DNA of 64,000 nucleotides from CAYJEQ01 sp964371155 (GTDB taxonomy: Bacteria > Bacillota > Clostridia > Oscillospirales > Ruminococcaceae), in assembly GCA_964371155.1 (NCBI GenBank), contig CAYJLI010000001.1, positions 89,134-153,133 of the forward strand. The letters run 5' to 3'. A program made the position numbers and the translations under genes. Shown here piece by piece: positions 9,079 to 17,399 of this stretch (the first letter of the stretch is position 1; each line of letters opens with the position of its first letter). The notes below the pieces were generated by a model that saw only the letters and a program-made list of their open reading frames with translations, did no database searches and had not been told where the DNA came from.

Positions 9079-10725
9079 ATGAACAAATTCAAGATTTCTT
9101 TTGCAAAAACACTTTCTTCAAAAATCAATATTTTAATTACAACACTGATTGTTTTAACAGTATCAGTTCTGATAATTTCTGAGGGAATAGGCATGTACTC
9201 GCATTTAATCGAAATTTTTGAAAATCAAGCTGTTATCGGTACAAATTTGCTTAATCAAGAACTTGAAAATCAAGAAGACATTTTTTCAACAGATAATACC
9301 GAACTTTTAGACGATTTAAGCACTGCAACAGGAATGCAATTTACCATATTTGAGGGCGATGTAAGAAAATACACCACTGTTATGAATAACAGTGAACGTG
9401 CAGTTGGCACTGCACTTTCTGAAACAGTTGCTCAGATTGTCTTAGAAGAAGGACAGCCCTATATTGGCGAGGCGGATATCTTGGGGAAAAATCATCTTTG
9501 CTCATATGTACCATATACAAATTCAAGTGGTGAAATTGTGGGGATATTGTTTGCCGGTGTTGAAATATCCCATTTAACTCCCATACTCATTGAAACTCTT
9601 TCTTCAAGTGCACTATTTGGATTAGTTATAGCGATTGCAGGAATTCTCTTTACAAGCTTCTTCTTGAAAAAGCAAATTACTGTAAGGTTATCGAGTGTGG
9701 TAGAGGCGGCTCAAAATATTTCAATAGGTAATTTTGATATAACGCTTAAAAAATCAAATGAAGATGAAATCGGCATTTTGATAGATACTTTCCGCTCGAT
9801 GAGCGATAATCTCACAGCCATTAATAGAGATGTTGTTTCGCTTTTAGGGGAAGCTTCAAAGGGAAATTGGAATTTGACTATACATTCCCCCGAAATATAT
9901 GTGGGCAGTTGGCAAAATCTACATAGCTCTATGCAAACTATGATTTCCTCTGTAAACAACGCTCTTTCACAGGTTTCGGACGCATCGGAGCAGATAGCTA
10001 TCGGTGTTGCACAATCAGCATCAAATGCACAGCATCTTGCCGAGGGAGCTAATGAGCAGTCCATCTCACTACAAAGCTTAACTTCAGCGGTTGATCAGAT
10101 AACAAGCAAAATTAACACCACTGCGGATTATTCACAGACTGCCAACAGTGCCACAATGACTGCTACTTCTGCTTTAGAATTAAGTAATCAGCAAATGATT
10201 GACATGACTAAAGCAATGAAAGATATAAATGAAAAGTCGAATGAAATAAGCAAAATAATCAAAGCGATTGACGACATTGCTTTCCAAACCAATATTTTAG
10301 CCCTTAATGCTGCTGTGGAAGCCGCCAGAGCTGGTGCCGCAGGAAAAGGCTTTGCAGTGGTAGCCGACGAAGTGCGTACTCTCGCCACTAAATCCGCTAA
10401 CTCCGCTAAGGAAACCTCTACATTAATTGATGAAACCTTCGTAGTTGTTGAGCGTGGCAATAAAATAGTTGCCGAAACTTCTAAATCCATTTCAGAGGTA
10501 ACTGAGCACACCCAAAAAGTTAGCGAGCTCGTTGGCCTCATAGCTACTTCCTCCGCTGAGCAATCCGAGGCTATTAGTTCTATAAATAAAAACGCTGAGG
10601 AAATCTCTTCCGTTGTACTTCAAAATTCTGCTACTTCGGAGCAAAGTGCTGCAGCAAATGAGGAGCTTTTAGGGCAAGCTGATTCAATGAAATCACTCGT
10701 ATCTAACTTTAAGCTTAAAAACTAA
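9079..10725 (+). CDS. methyl-accepting chemotaxis protein (single-Cache-like sensor)
   Basis: A 548-residue chemoreceptor. TM1 is at about 15-37. An extracellular domain (about 40-170) resembles the sCache_3 fold, with LSTATGMQFTIFEGD and GEADILGKNHLCSYVPY. TM2 is at about 175-197, then HAMP, then the methylation helices and conserved tip FQTNILALNAAVEAARAG with GKGFAVVADEVRTLA. Gln/Glu-rich helices supply the usual methylation sites. An AAAGAGG ribosome site precedes the ATG. The ligand is unknown; such Cache domains often bind small organic acids. Confidence 0.92.
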   Translation: MNKFKISFAKTLSSKINILITTLIVLTVSVLIISEGIGMYSHLIEIFENQAVIGTNLLNQELENQEDIFSTDNTELLDDLSTATGMQFTIFEGDVRKYTTVMNNSERAVGTALSETVAQIVLEEGQPYIGEADILGKNHLCSYVPYTNSSGEIVGILFAGVEISHLTPILIETLSSSALFGLVIAIAGILFTSFFLKKQITVRLSSVVEAAQNISIGNFDITLKKSNEDEIGILIDTFRSMSDNLTAINRDVVSLLGEASKGNWNLTIHSPEIYVGSWQNLHSSMQTMISSVNNALSQVSDASEQIAIGVAQSASNAQHLAEGANEQSISLQSLTSAVDQITSKINTTADYSQTANSATMTATSALELSNQQMIDMTKAMKDINEKSNEISKIIKAIDDIAFQTNILALNAAVEAARAGAAGKGFAVVADEVRTLATKSANSAKETSTLIDETFVVVERGNKIVAETSKSISEVTEHTQKVSELVGLIATSSAEQSEAISSINKNAEEISSVVLQNSATSEQSAAANEELLGQADSMKSLVSNFKLKN

Positions 10726-10804
10726 TTACGGATTCTCGTATACTAATTATTTTGTAGTGCCGTAGAAGAAAGCTTTACACCTAAAATCTAAACATTCAAT
10801 TTCA

Positions 10805-10840
10805 TAAAAATATCCCCCGCCATGGCGGGGGATATTTTTA
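10805..10840. terminator. 36-bp perfect palindrome, bidirectional terminator
   Basis: The two 18-base halves are fully self-complementary with no spacer; the centre is CCGCCATGGCGG, flanked by AAAAATAT and ATATTTTT. It lies between convergent genes (chemoreceptor and dnaJ), so the A and T flanks give U-tracts in both directions. Confidence 0.75.
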
Positions 10841-10920
10841 TCTCAATAGCTCCATAGAAAGAGTTTGAGTAAAATTTTATTTGTGTGCCGCTTGGCAATT
10901 GATAATGTTTTCTCGAGCTT

Positions 10921-12072
10921 TTAATCTTCGCCCATTACAACATCTTTGAGCTTATCAAAAAAACCTTTTCGCTTTTCGTAGTTTTTGTCATTTGTTAGAC
11001 TGTCAAAATCCTTGAGGACATCCTTTTGCTTTGTGCTCAAATTGCGTGGCACTTCGATATTTACCTTTACATACTGCTCGCCCCTACCTCTGCCATTTAC
11101 ATATGGTATGCCTTTGTTGCGCAGTCTGAAAGTAGTGCCCGTCTGTGTGCCCTCGGGAACATTGTATTTAACCTTACCATCTATTGTGGGTACTGTTATT
11201 TCTGCACCGAGTACTGCCTGAGTAAAGGTAATTGGAATATCACACCAAACATCAAACCCATCCCTTTCAAAGATTGGGTCGGGTCTTACCGATACAGTTA
11301 TGCCCACATCGCCTGCTGGGCCACCATTTACACCGTGGTCGCCTTGACCTCTTAGGACGAATGTCTGCCCATCGTCAATACCTGCTGGCACATTCACTTC
11401 GAGCTTTCTTACCTTTTTAACTCTTCCTGCACCAGAACAGCTCTTGCATGGATTTTTAACCACTTTTCCCTTACCGCCACAACGTGGACAGGTTTTTGTG
11501 GACTGCATTACGCCAAACGGTGTCTTTTGTTGTATTCTAACTTGACCATTACCGCCACAATCGGAGCAGGTTTCGGGTGTGCTTCCTGCGGATGCACCAC
11601 TTCCCGAACAGCTTTCACAGCTTTCAAGTCTTGATACATTCACCTCTTTTGCAGTCCCCTTAGCCGCTTCCATAAAGGAAAGATTTATCGCATAGCGCAC
11701 ATCATTTCCCTTAATTGGCGCATTTGGATTTCTTGTCCTTGTAGAGCCACCAAAACCAAAGCCAGAGAACATACTTCCAAATATATCGCTTAAATCGTCG
11801 AAGTCCATTGAGCCATATCCTCCGCCACCACCGCCAAAATTAGGGTCTACCCCTGCATGGCCAAATTGGTCGTAGCGAGACCTTTTATCGCTGTCACTCA
11901 GCACTTCATACGCTTCGTTTACCTCTTTAAATTTTGATTCCGCCGCTTTGTCACCCGGATTTAAATCGGGGTGATATTTTTTTGCTTCTTTTCGATATGC
12001 TTTTTTAAGTTCATCGTCGTTTGCACCTTTTTGTACTCCAAGCACATCATAAAAATCTCTTTTATCTGCCAA
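10921..12072 (-). CDS. dnaJ: chaperone protein DnaJ
   Basis: Hsp40 co-chaperone that stimulates DnaK ATPase. The J-domain is at about 1-70 with the HPD motif (KKYHPDLNPGDK). A Gly/Phe-rich region follows, then four CxxCxGxG zinc repeats (CESCSGSG, CSDCGGNG, CPRCGGKG, CKSCSGAG) and the C-terminal substrate domains. The TTG at 12072 is chosen because AGAGGTG is then well spaced and the protein begins ADKRDFYDVLGV; a GTG three codons earlier lacks room for a ribosome site. It is separated from dnaK by a repeat element with terminator-like hairpins. Confidence 0.95.
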   Translation of the reverse strand: MADKRDFYDVLGVQKGANDDELKKAYRKEAKKYHPDLNPGDKAAESKFKEVNEAYEVLSDSDKRSRYDQFGHAGVDPNFGGGGGGYGSMDFDDLSDIFGSMFSGFGFGGSTRTRNPNAPIKGNDVRYAINLSFMEAAKGTAKEVNVSRLESCESCSGSGASAGSTPETCSDCGGNGQVRIQQKTPFGVMQSTKTCPRCGGKGKVVKNPCKSCSGAGRVKKVRKLEVNVPAGIDDGQTFVLRGQGDHGVNGGPAGDVGITVSVRPDPIFERDGFDVWCDIPITFTQAVLGAEITVPTIDGKVKYNVPEGTQTGTTFRLRNKGIPYVNGRGRGEQYVKVNIEVPRNLSTKQKDVLKDFDSLTNDKNYEKRKGFFDKLKDVVMGED

Positions 12073-12203
12073 ACCGCTCACCTCTTCTCTTCCTATGGAA
12101 AATCAAACTATATACAGCTTTTATCTTATATAAAAATTTGTTTATCCTATGTAATGAAATGGATAAATTTTGTTTTAAATTTTCCCTACCTATACGTGCC
12201 TAA

Positions 12204-12433
12204 TTCCCCGCCTTATTTGGCGGGGAATTAGACTGAAGACAAAAGCGAAACCGCAAAAATTCTTCTGAATTTTTGCTTACTGTGTCGCTTAAAACTTTCA
12301 AATTACACTCATATACCATCGTATTACTCGCTTATTTTAAAGTTTTGCTCCTTGTCTTTCATCTTTTCTCTTAAGTTTAACAACTTGCAGACTAAGTCTG
12401 CAAGTTGTTTCCCCGCCTTATTTGGCGGGGAAT
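12204..12433. repeat. structured repeat element, copy A, bracketed by duplicated palindromes
   Basis: The dnaJ-dnaK gap (376 bp) contains an identical 25-bp palindromic unit at 12204-12228 and 12409-12433 (TTCCCCGCC, loop, GGCGGGGAA). The roughly 180-bp body between them is homologous to the body at 25170-25350. Body hairpins: 12253-12262 with 12267-12276; AAAACTTT 12291-12298 with AAAGTTTT 12339-12346; 12381-12391 with 12397-12407. The loop of the second is the best-conserved part. The rest of the gap (12073-12203) is AT-rich without features. Confidence 0.75.
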
Positions 12434-12448
12434 ATAAGCTAAATAAAA

Positions 12449-14281
12449 TTACTGATTGTCGTCATTTACTTCTGTGAAGTCCGCATCTACAAAGTCTTCT
12501 CCGCCTTGCTCTGGAGCCGCTTCGCCGCCTGCTTCCTGTGCTGCCTGCTGCTCAGCTGCATACACTTTGGAAGATACATCATAGAACGCTTTTTGAAGCT
12601 CTTCGGATTTAGCTTTGATATCATCGGAGTTTGTGCCTTTTAGCGCTTCTTTGAGGTCATTTATTTTAGCTTCAACTGCACTTTTATCCTCAGCACTTAC
12701 CTTTTCGCCTAAATCGGTGAGTGTTTTTTCTGTTTGGTAAACCATCTGATCAGCAGTATTTCTCACTTCGATTTCTTCACGGTTTTTCTTATCCTGCTCA
12801 GCAAACTGCTCAGCTTCTTTAACCGCTTTGTCTATATCTTCACTCGACATATTTGTAGAAGAAGTGATTGTGATGTTCTGCTCTTTACCAGTACCCTTAT
12901 CCGTAGCTGTTACATGCACGATACCATTTGCATCTATATCAAAAGTAACTTCTATCTGTGGCACGCCTCTTGGAGCTGATGGAATGCCGTCAAGCTTGAA
13001 CATACCAAGGGATTTATTATCTCTTGACATTTCTCTTTCACCTTGTAGGACATGAATTTCAACCGATGTCTGTCCGTCCGCCGCTGTTGAGAAAACTTGT
13101 GATTTTTTCGCAGGGATTGTAGTGTTTCTATCAATTATTCTTGTGAATACTCCGCCGAGTGTTTCAAGTCCGAGTGATAGTGGAGTAACATCGAGTAGTA
13201 GAAGTCCTTTTACTTCACCGCCGAGAACACCGCCCTGAATAGCCGCACCGAGTGCAACGCATTCATCTGGGTTAATGCCTTTAAATGGCTCTTTGTTCAT
13301 GTAGGATTTAACTGCATCCTGTACCGCAGGTATTCTTGTGGAACCACCAACAAGTAAAACTTTATCTATTTCCGATGGCTTTAGGCCTGAGTCGGAAAGT
13401 GCTTGTTTTACTGGGCCCATTGTAGCGTCTACAAGGTCAGCTGTGATTTCATTAAATTTCGCTCTTGTGATTGTAATATCAAGGTGTTTAGGGCCTGTGG
13501 AATCAGCTGTGATAAATGGTAGGTTAACATTTGCAGTAGCAACGCCTGAAAGCTCAATTTTAGCCTTTTCAGCCGCTTCTTTTAGCCTTTGCATAGCCAT
13601 TTTATCGCCTTTAAGGTCAATTCCGCTGTCTTTTTTAAACTCATCAGCTAAGAAATTTATAACTCTTTCGTCAAAGTCGTCGCCGCCGAGACGATTGTTA
13701 CCAGCTGTTGCTAAAACTTCCTGTACACCGTCGCCCATTTCGATAACAGATACATCAAATGTACCGCCGCCAAGGTCGTAAACCATAATCTTCTGGTCAT
13801 TTTCTTTGTCGATACCATATGCAAGTGCCGCCGCTGTTGGCTCATTTATGATTCTCTTTACATCAAGTCCTGCGATTTTACCTGCATCCTTTGTAGCTTG
13901 ACGCTGTGCATCGGAAAAGTAAGCTGGCACTGTGATTACCGCTTCGTATACCTTTTCACCAAGATATGCTTCCGCATCGGATTTAAGCTTTTGTAGCACC
14001 ATAGCGGAAATTTCCTGTGGTGTGTAGTTTTTGCCGTCTACAATACTTTTGTGGTCGGTACCCATATGTCTTTTAATGGATATGATTGTGCCGTCTGGAT
14101 TGGTGATTGCTTGACGCTTTGCCACCTGTCCCACCATACGCTCGCCTGTTTTAGAAAAACCAACTACCGAAGGGGTAGTTCTTGCACCTTCTGCATTAGC
14201 TATTACTACTGCTTCGCCGCCTTCCATAACAGCAACACATGAATTTGTTGTTCCTAAGTCAATACCTATAATTTTTCCCAT
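12449..14281 (-). CDS. dnaK: chaperone protein DnaK (Hsp70)
   Basis: ATP-driven protein folding chaperone of normal family length (610 residues). The N-terminus has the phosphate-binding IGIDLGTTNSC; VYDLGGGTFDVS is phosphate motif 2 and LLVGGSTRIPAVQ the adenosine motif. The substrate domain covers about 385-505 (LLLDVTPLSLGLETLGG), then a helical lid and an acidic tail. Upstream are grpE and hrcA in the same direction. Heat-shock control is expected through the CIRCE sites before hrcA. Confidence 0.98.
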   Translation of the reverse strand: MGKIIGIDLGTTNSCVAVMEGGEAVVIANAEGARTTPSVVGFSKTGERMVGQVAKRQAITNPDGTIISIKRHMGTDHKSIVDGKNYTPQEISAMVLQKLKSDAEAYLGEKVYEAVITVPAYFSDAQRQATKDAGKIAGLDVKRIINEPTAAALAYGIDKENDQKIMVYDLGGGTFDVSVIEMGDGVQEVLATAGNNRLGGDDFDERVINFLADEFKKDSGIDLKGDKMAMQRLKEAAEKAKIELSGVATANVNLPFITADSTGPKHLDITITRAKFNEITADLVDATMGPVKQALSDSGLKPSEIDKVLLVGGSTRIPAVQDAVKSYMNKEPFKGINPDECVALGAAIQGGVLGGEVKGLLLLDVTPLSLGLETLGGVFTRIIDRNTTIPAKKSQVFSTAADGQTSVEIHVLQGEREMSRDNKSLGMFKLDGIPSAPRGVPQIEVTFDIDANGIVHVTATDKGTGKEQNITITSSTNMSSEDIDKAVKEAEQFAEQDKKNREEIEVRNTADQMVYQTEKTLTDLGEKVSAEDKSAVEAKINDLKEALKGTNSDDIKAKSEELQKAFYDVSSKVYAAEQQAAQEAGGEAAPEQGGEDFVDADFTEVNDDNQ

Positions 14282-14345
14282 AATAGTTTTCCTCCTTGCC
14301 TTTCGGCTTTATATAGTTTAATTTTTTATATATTTAGAATGGTTT

Positions 14346-14873
14346 TTAGTTTACTACTTTAACCATTGCATGCCTAATAATTCTGTCGCCTATTTTATAT
14401 CCCTTTTGGAATACCTCGGCTATTTTATTTGTTTCTAAGCTTTCATGCTCCACCTGCATAATTGCGTTGTGGATATTGGGGTCGAAATCTTCTCCGACTT
14501 CGCCAAACTCCTCCACTGCCATGCGTGAAAGCATATCTCCAAAGCTCTGTGCAATCATATCAAGACCTTTTTTAAATTCGCTATCGCTGCAAGGGGTGCT
14601 CATAGCCCTACCGAAATTATCGAGTACGGGAAGTATTTTTTGCACCGTGCTTATCACCGCTTCAGGATAAATTGCTTCTTTTTCTTTCTGAGTGCGTTTG
14701 CGGTAATTATCATACTCCGCAGCAAGCCTTAAAAACTTGTCATTTAGCTCGTTGTAATCGGCTTTTAACTGCTCTTCAGGTGAAAGCGGTGCGCTCTCGC
14801 TTGGTTGTTCCTGTACAGCTTCCTCCGTCTTTTGCTCTTCTTCTAAAATCTCTTTGTTTGCTTCTTCTGCCAA
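14346..14873 (-). CDS. grpE: nucleotide exchange factor GrpE
   Basis: Releases ADP from DnaK. The 175-residue product has an acidic, Glu/Gln-rich N-terminal tail, a long coiled coil (about 30-95, with LAAEYDNYRKRTQKEK) and the C-terminal beta domain ending in GYKIGDRIIRHAMVKV, which contacts DnaK. It is 15 bp after hrcA and 64 bp before dnaK, all one transcription unit. Confidence 0.97.
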   Translation of the reverse strand: MAEEANKEILEEEQKTEEAVQEQPSESAPLSPEEQLKADYNELNDKFLRLAAEYDNYRKRTQKEKEAIYPEAVISTVQKILPVLDNFGRAMSTPCSDSEFKKGLDMIAQSFGDMLSRMAVEEFGEVGEDFDPNIHNAIMQVEHESLETNKIAEVFQKGYKIGDRIIRHAMVKVVN

Positions 14874-14888
14874 TTTAATAGCTCCTTT

Positions 14889-15920
14889 CTATATCTGCTC
14901 ATCATATACATCCGAGAGCAGTTTACCAAGTTTATTTGATAAGTAATTTAAATATGGTATAATCCGCCCATAATCAATTCTCATAGGGCCTATAACTGCT
15001 AATGCACCCGTGGAGTGTTCGCCTATTTTGTATCTGTTTACAAAAACAGAAGCGGCTGAGAGCTCCATCTGCACATTTTCTTTTCCTATGATAAGATTGG
15101 CGCTTCCTTTTGTCATATCAACTATTTTCTGCATTTCTTGTTTATTTTCAAGCAATGTTAGCAGTTCATACGACACCGTGGAAAGCTCGGGGTAGTATAG
15201 TAGCGATGTTTGCCCTGCCACATAATATTGCCCATCGGATATTTCTTTACAAAGCTCATGTATTGCGGTAAAAAGTGGTGTAAAGACTCTTGCATACTCG
15301 CCTAATGAAACCGCTACTGAGTTTAAAAACATTGTAGAAATACTTTTTATACTCTGCCCATCAAGAACGGAATTGCAAAACTTCGTAAAAAAGTCCACCA
15401 CATCATTTGTTACGGTGAAATCCACATAGAGTACCTTATTTTTAATAACTCCGCTTGTAGCAATTAGCATTATTACTATTGAAGTTGTTCCTGCGGGTAT
15501 TATTTCCACCCTCTTCACTGCTACGCTCGGTGGCGTAATAGTGGAAGATACTGCCGCACATTTCGTGATTGAAGAAAGGGCTTTTGCCGTATCTTCGAGA
15601 AGTTTATCAGGGTCGGGATTTCTCACATTAAACATTGCATCGAGCTCAGCTTGCTCCATACTGCTTAAGCTGTGAGGTTGTAGAAAATGATCAACATACA
15701 TTCTATAACCTAAATGGGAGGGAGTTCGCCCTGCTGAAGTATGTGGTTGCTCTAAGAGTCCCATATCAAAAAGCGACGACATATCGTTTCGTATGGTAGC
15801 GGAAGAAACAGTGCTTCCCAAAAGATGAGCAACTAATTTAGACCCCACCGGCTCGCCCGAGGATATGTATGTTTCAATGATTGCCGAAAGCACTTTCATC
15901 TTGCGTTCATCCGTCTTCAA
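14889..15920 (-). CDS. hrcA: heat-inducible transcription repressor HrcA
   Basis: Repressor of class I heat-shock genes that binds CIRCE. The 343-residue protein has an N-terminal winged helix (about 1-75, with SGEPVGSKLVAHLLGS and SSATIRNDMSSLFDMGLLEQPHTSAGRTPS), then the inserted and GAF-like dimerisation domains. It is first gene of hrcA-grpE-dnaK, so it is autoregulated by the two CIRCE sites just upstream. Confidence 0.97.
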   Translation of the reverse strand: MKTDERKMKVLSAIIETYISSGEPVGSKLVAHLLGSTVSSATIRNDMSSLFDMGLLEQPHTSAGRTPSHLGYRMYVDHFLQPHSLSSMEQAELDAMFNVRNPDPDKLLEDTAKALSSITKCAAVSSTITPPSVAVKRVEIIPAGTTSIVIMLIATSGVIKNKVLYVDFTVTNDVVDFFTKFCNSVLDGQSIKSISTMFLNSVAVSLGEYARVFTPLFTAIHELCKEISDGQYYVAGQTSLLYYPELSTVSYELLTLLENKQEMQKIVDMTKGSANLIIGKENVQMELSAASVFVNRYKIGEHSTGALAVIGPMRIDYGRIIPYLNYLSNKLGKLLSDVYDEQI

Positions 15921-15935
15921 GATCCATACCTCCTT

Positions 15936-15962
15936 TTAGCACTCTAATACTTCGAGTGCCAG
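15936..15962 (-). promoter_or_regulatory. CIRCE operator 1 (proximal)
   Basis: TTAGCACTC (15936-15944), a 9-bp spacer, then GAGTGCCAG (15954-15962). It matches CIRCE (TTAGCACTC-N9-GAGTGCTAA) except for two bases in one arm. It covers the expected transcription start and leader of hrcA. Confidence 0.92.
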
Positions 15963-15969
15963 TGAATAT

Positions 15970-15998
15970 AATTTACCACCTTTTATTTTCTTTGTCAA
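15970..15998 (-). promoter_or_regulatory. sigma-A promoter of the hrcA operon
   Basis: On the minus strand, TTGACA (15993-15998), a 17-bp spacer and TAAATT (15970-15975). The proximal CIRCE lies immediately downstream, as expected for HrcA repression. Confidence 0.85.
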
Positions 15999-16026
15999 GG
16001 GGTTTCACAAATTGTTTACATTTATT

Positions 16027-16053
16027 TTAGCACTCATGATATTTGAGTGCTAA
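16027..16053 (-). promoter_or_regulatory. CIRCE operator 2 (distal)
   Basis: A perfect CIRCE: TTAGCACTC (16027-16035), nine bases, GAGTGCTAA (16045-16053). It is 28 bp upstream of the hrcA -35 box and 30 bp upstream of the divergent promoter at 16084, so it could affect either direction. Confidence 0.95.
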
Positions 16054-16083
16054 TGTACCCAGTAGGAGAAACTGATTTCACCT

Positions 16084-16113
16084 TTGACTTATATACTATT
16101 TGTATAGTATAAT
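16084..16113 (+). promoter_or_regulatory. sigma-A promoter of the GGDEF gene pair
   Basis: TTGACT (16084-16089) and TATAAT (16108-16113) with an 18-bp spacer, 47 bp before the first GGDEF start codon. Confidence 0.75.
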
Positions 16114-16160
16114 GGTTTAAATGTACAATCGCTTTTATCTAATCTGGGGAGGGAGCATCC

Positions 16161-17399
16161 ATGTATAATGAATTATTGATTGCGTCTTCATTCTTTTTCT
16201 GCCTTATATGTAATTTCTATATATTCCATTACATATCCAAAACAATAGAAAATTCCAACAGAAGTTTGCCACTACACCTCTTGCTTTCGACTGTTAACAC
16301 TTTAGCTTTAACCACATATTATGTGTTTGACTTGCCACACTTTATGGTGTATGAAGTAATTTTACTTATATTATGCTTAGAAATTTTTCTATTGGTTAGA
16401 GGTAGGCTTTCCGCCGCATTCACTGCCTCCGCTGCATTTTCGCTTCAAATAACTTTTATACATGTTACATCGCTTTATATAATAAGTATGTTTTTAGGTG
16501 TCTATCCCATAGAAATGATTACTACGAGCCAATACCGCTACTTAGGCTTGCTTGTTTCATCAATTGCATTTTTCCTCTTGGTTGCTGCACTCGATAAAAT
16601 TCCCTCTGCAAAAAGTGTGTTTAGTAAAAAGAGCATAAACAGGCTTGCAATTTCTTCAAAATATTCCTCAATAATATCGGTGTATTGTACAGCAATAATA
16701 GTGCTTTACTCCTTTTATGCGCACTTTCTTCTCACGGATGAAATCTTCCCCCAACAGCTTGTTATCGTAATAGGAATGCTTTCATTTAATGTTACAATGT
16801 TTGTATACACGTTTACATATCTCGTAAATTTTGTGAATATGGTTGTTTATAAACGCTACTCCGACATTGCCGAAGATGAGCATAATGCTATTCAAATAAC
16901 CAAAAAATTGCTCGTAGATAAAATTAAAAAAGATGATTTAACTCAGCTCTACAACAAAAAATATATAGAAAATTTAATTGATGAGCTGTGCAGTATGAAG
17001 GATGTAAGTTTCTGTGTGCTTTTCATTGATGTAAATTCACTCAAACTGGTAAATGACACCTACGGGCACGACGCTGGCGACAGGCTGCTTTTAAAAGTAG
17101 GAAAAGCTATAAGCGCATCGGTTCGTTCAGAAGATTTTGTTGCAAGACTTGGTGGTGATGAGCTTGTAGTTGTACTCATAGATGCCACGGAGCAGTATTT
17201 AAACGAGGTAATTCACCGCATAGAAAGGAACATCCAAATCCAAAACAGTAGTGAAGATTTTCCAATATCGGCAAGTATAGGAGCTGTATATGTAGATAAT
17301 GAGCTAAGAAACCTTGGCGTAAGTGCGATACTCGACATGGCAGATAAAAACATGATGGCAAACAAAAAAGATTTTTATAAAGCTATGGAGGTGATGTGA
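16161..17399 (+). CDS. membrane diguanylate cyclase (GGDEF)
   Basis: Probably makes cyclic di-GMP from two GTP. The 412-residue protein has six or seven hydrophobic helices in residues 1-230 and a cytoplasmic GGDEF domain from about 250. The active site reads ARLGGDELVV. An RxxD inhibitory site (RSED) lies five residues before it, so product inhibition is expected. LTQLYNKKYIE and FIDVNSLKLVNDTYGHDAGD are the conserved metal and GTP-binding segments. GGGGAGGGAG is a strong ribosome site. It overlaps the next GGDEF gene by 4 bp (ATGA). Confidence 0.88.
   Translation: MYNELLIASSFFFCLICNFYIFHYISKTIENSNRSLPLHLLLSTVNTLALTTYYVFDLPHFMVYEVILLILCLEIFLLVRGRLSAAFTASAAFSLQITFIHVTSLYIISMFLGVYPIEMITTSQYRYLGLLVSSIAFFLLVAALDKIPSAKSVFSKKSINRLAISSKYSSIISVYCTAIIVLYSFYAHFLLTDEIFPQQLVIVIGMLSFNVTMFVYTFTYLVNFVNMVVYKRYSDIAEDEHNAIQITKKLLVDKIKKDDLTQLYNKKYIENLIDELCSMKDVSFCVLFIDVNSLKLVNDTYGHDAGDRLLLKVGKAISASVRSEDFVARLGGDELVVVLIDATEQYLNEVIHRIERNIQIQNSSEDFPISASIGAVYVDNELRNLGVSAILDMADKNMMANKKDFYKAMEVM

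Noticed and set aside
12204..12433. Short minus-strand ORF inside repeat copy A as a small protein gene
   Set aside because: It lacks a ribosome site, its frame is not kept in copy B, and it reads through the palindrome; structure explains the conservation better.
12204..12433. Insertion sequence
   Set aside because: The body is about 180 bp with no transposase; a non-autonomous element remains possible, but no partner element is in the window.
12734..13781. Plus-strand reading frames across dnaK (for example 13338-13781)
   Set aside because: They are antisense to a fully conserved dnaK and show no family features.
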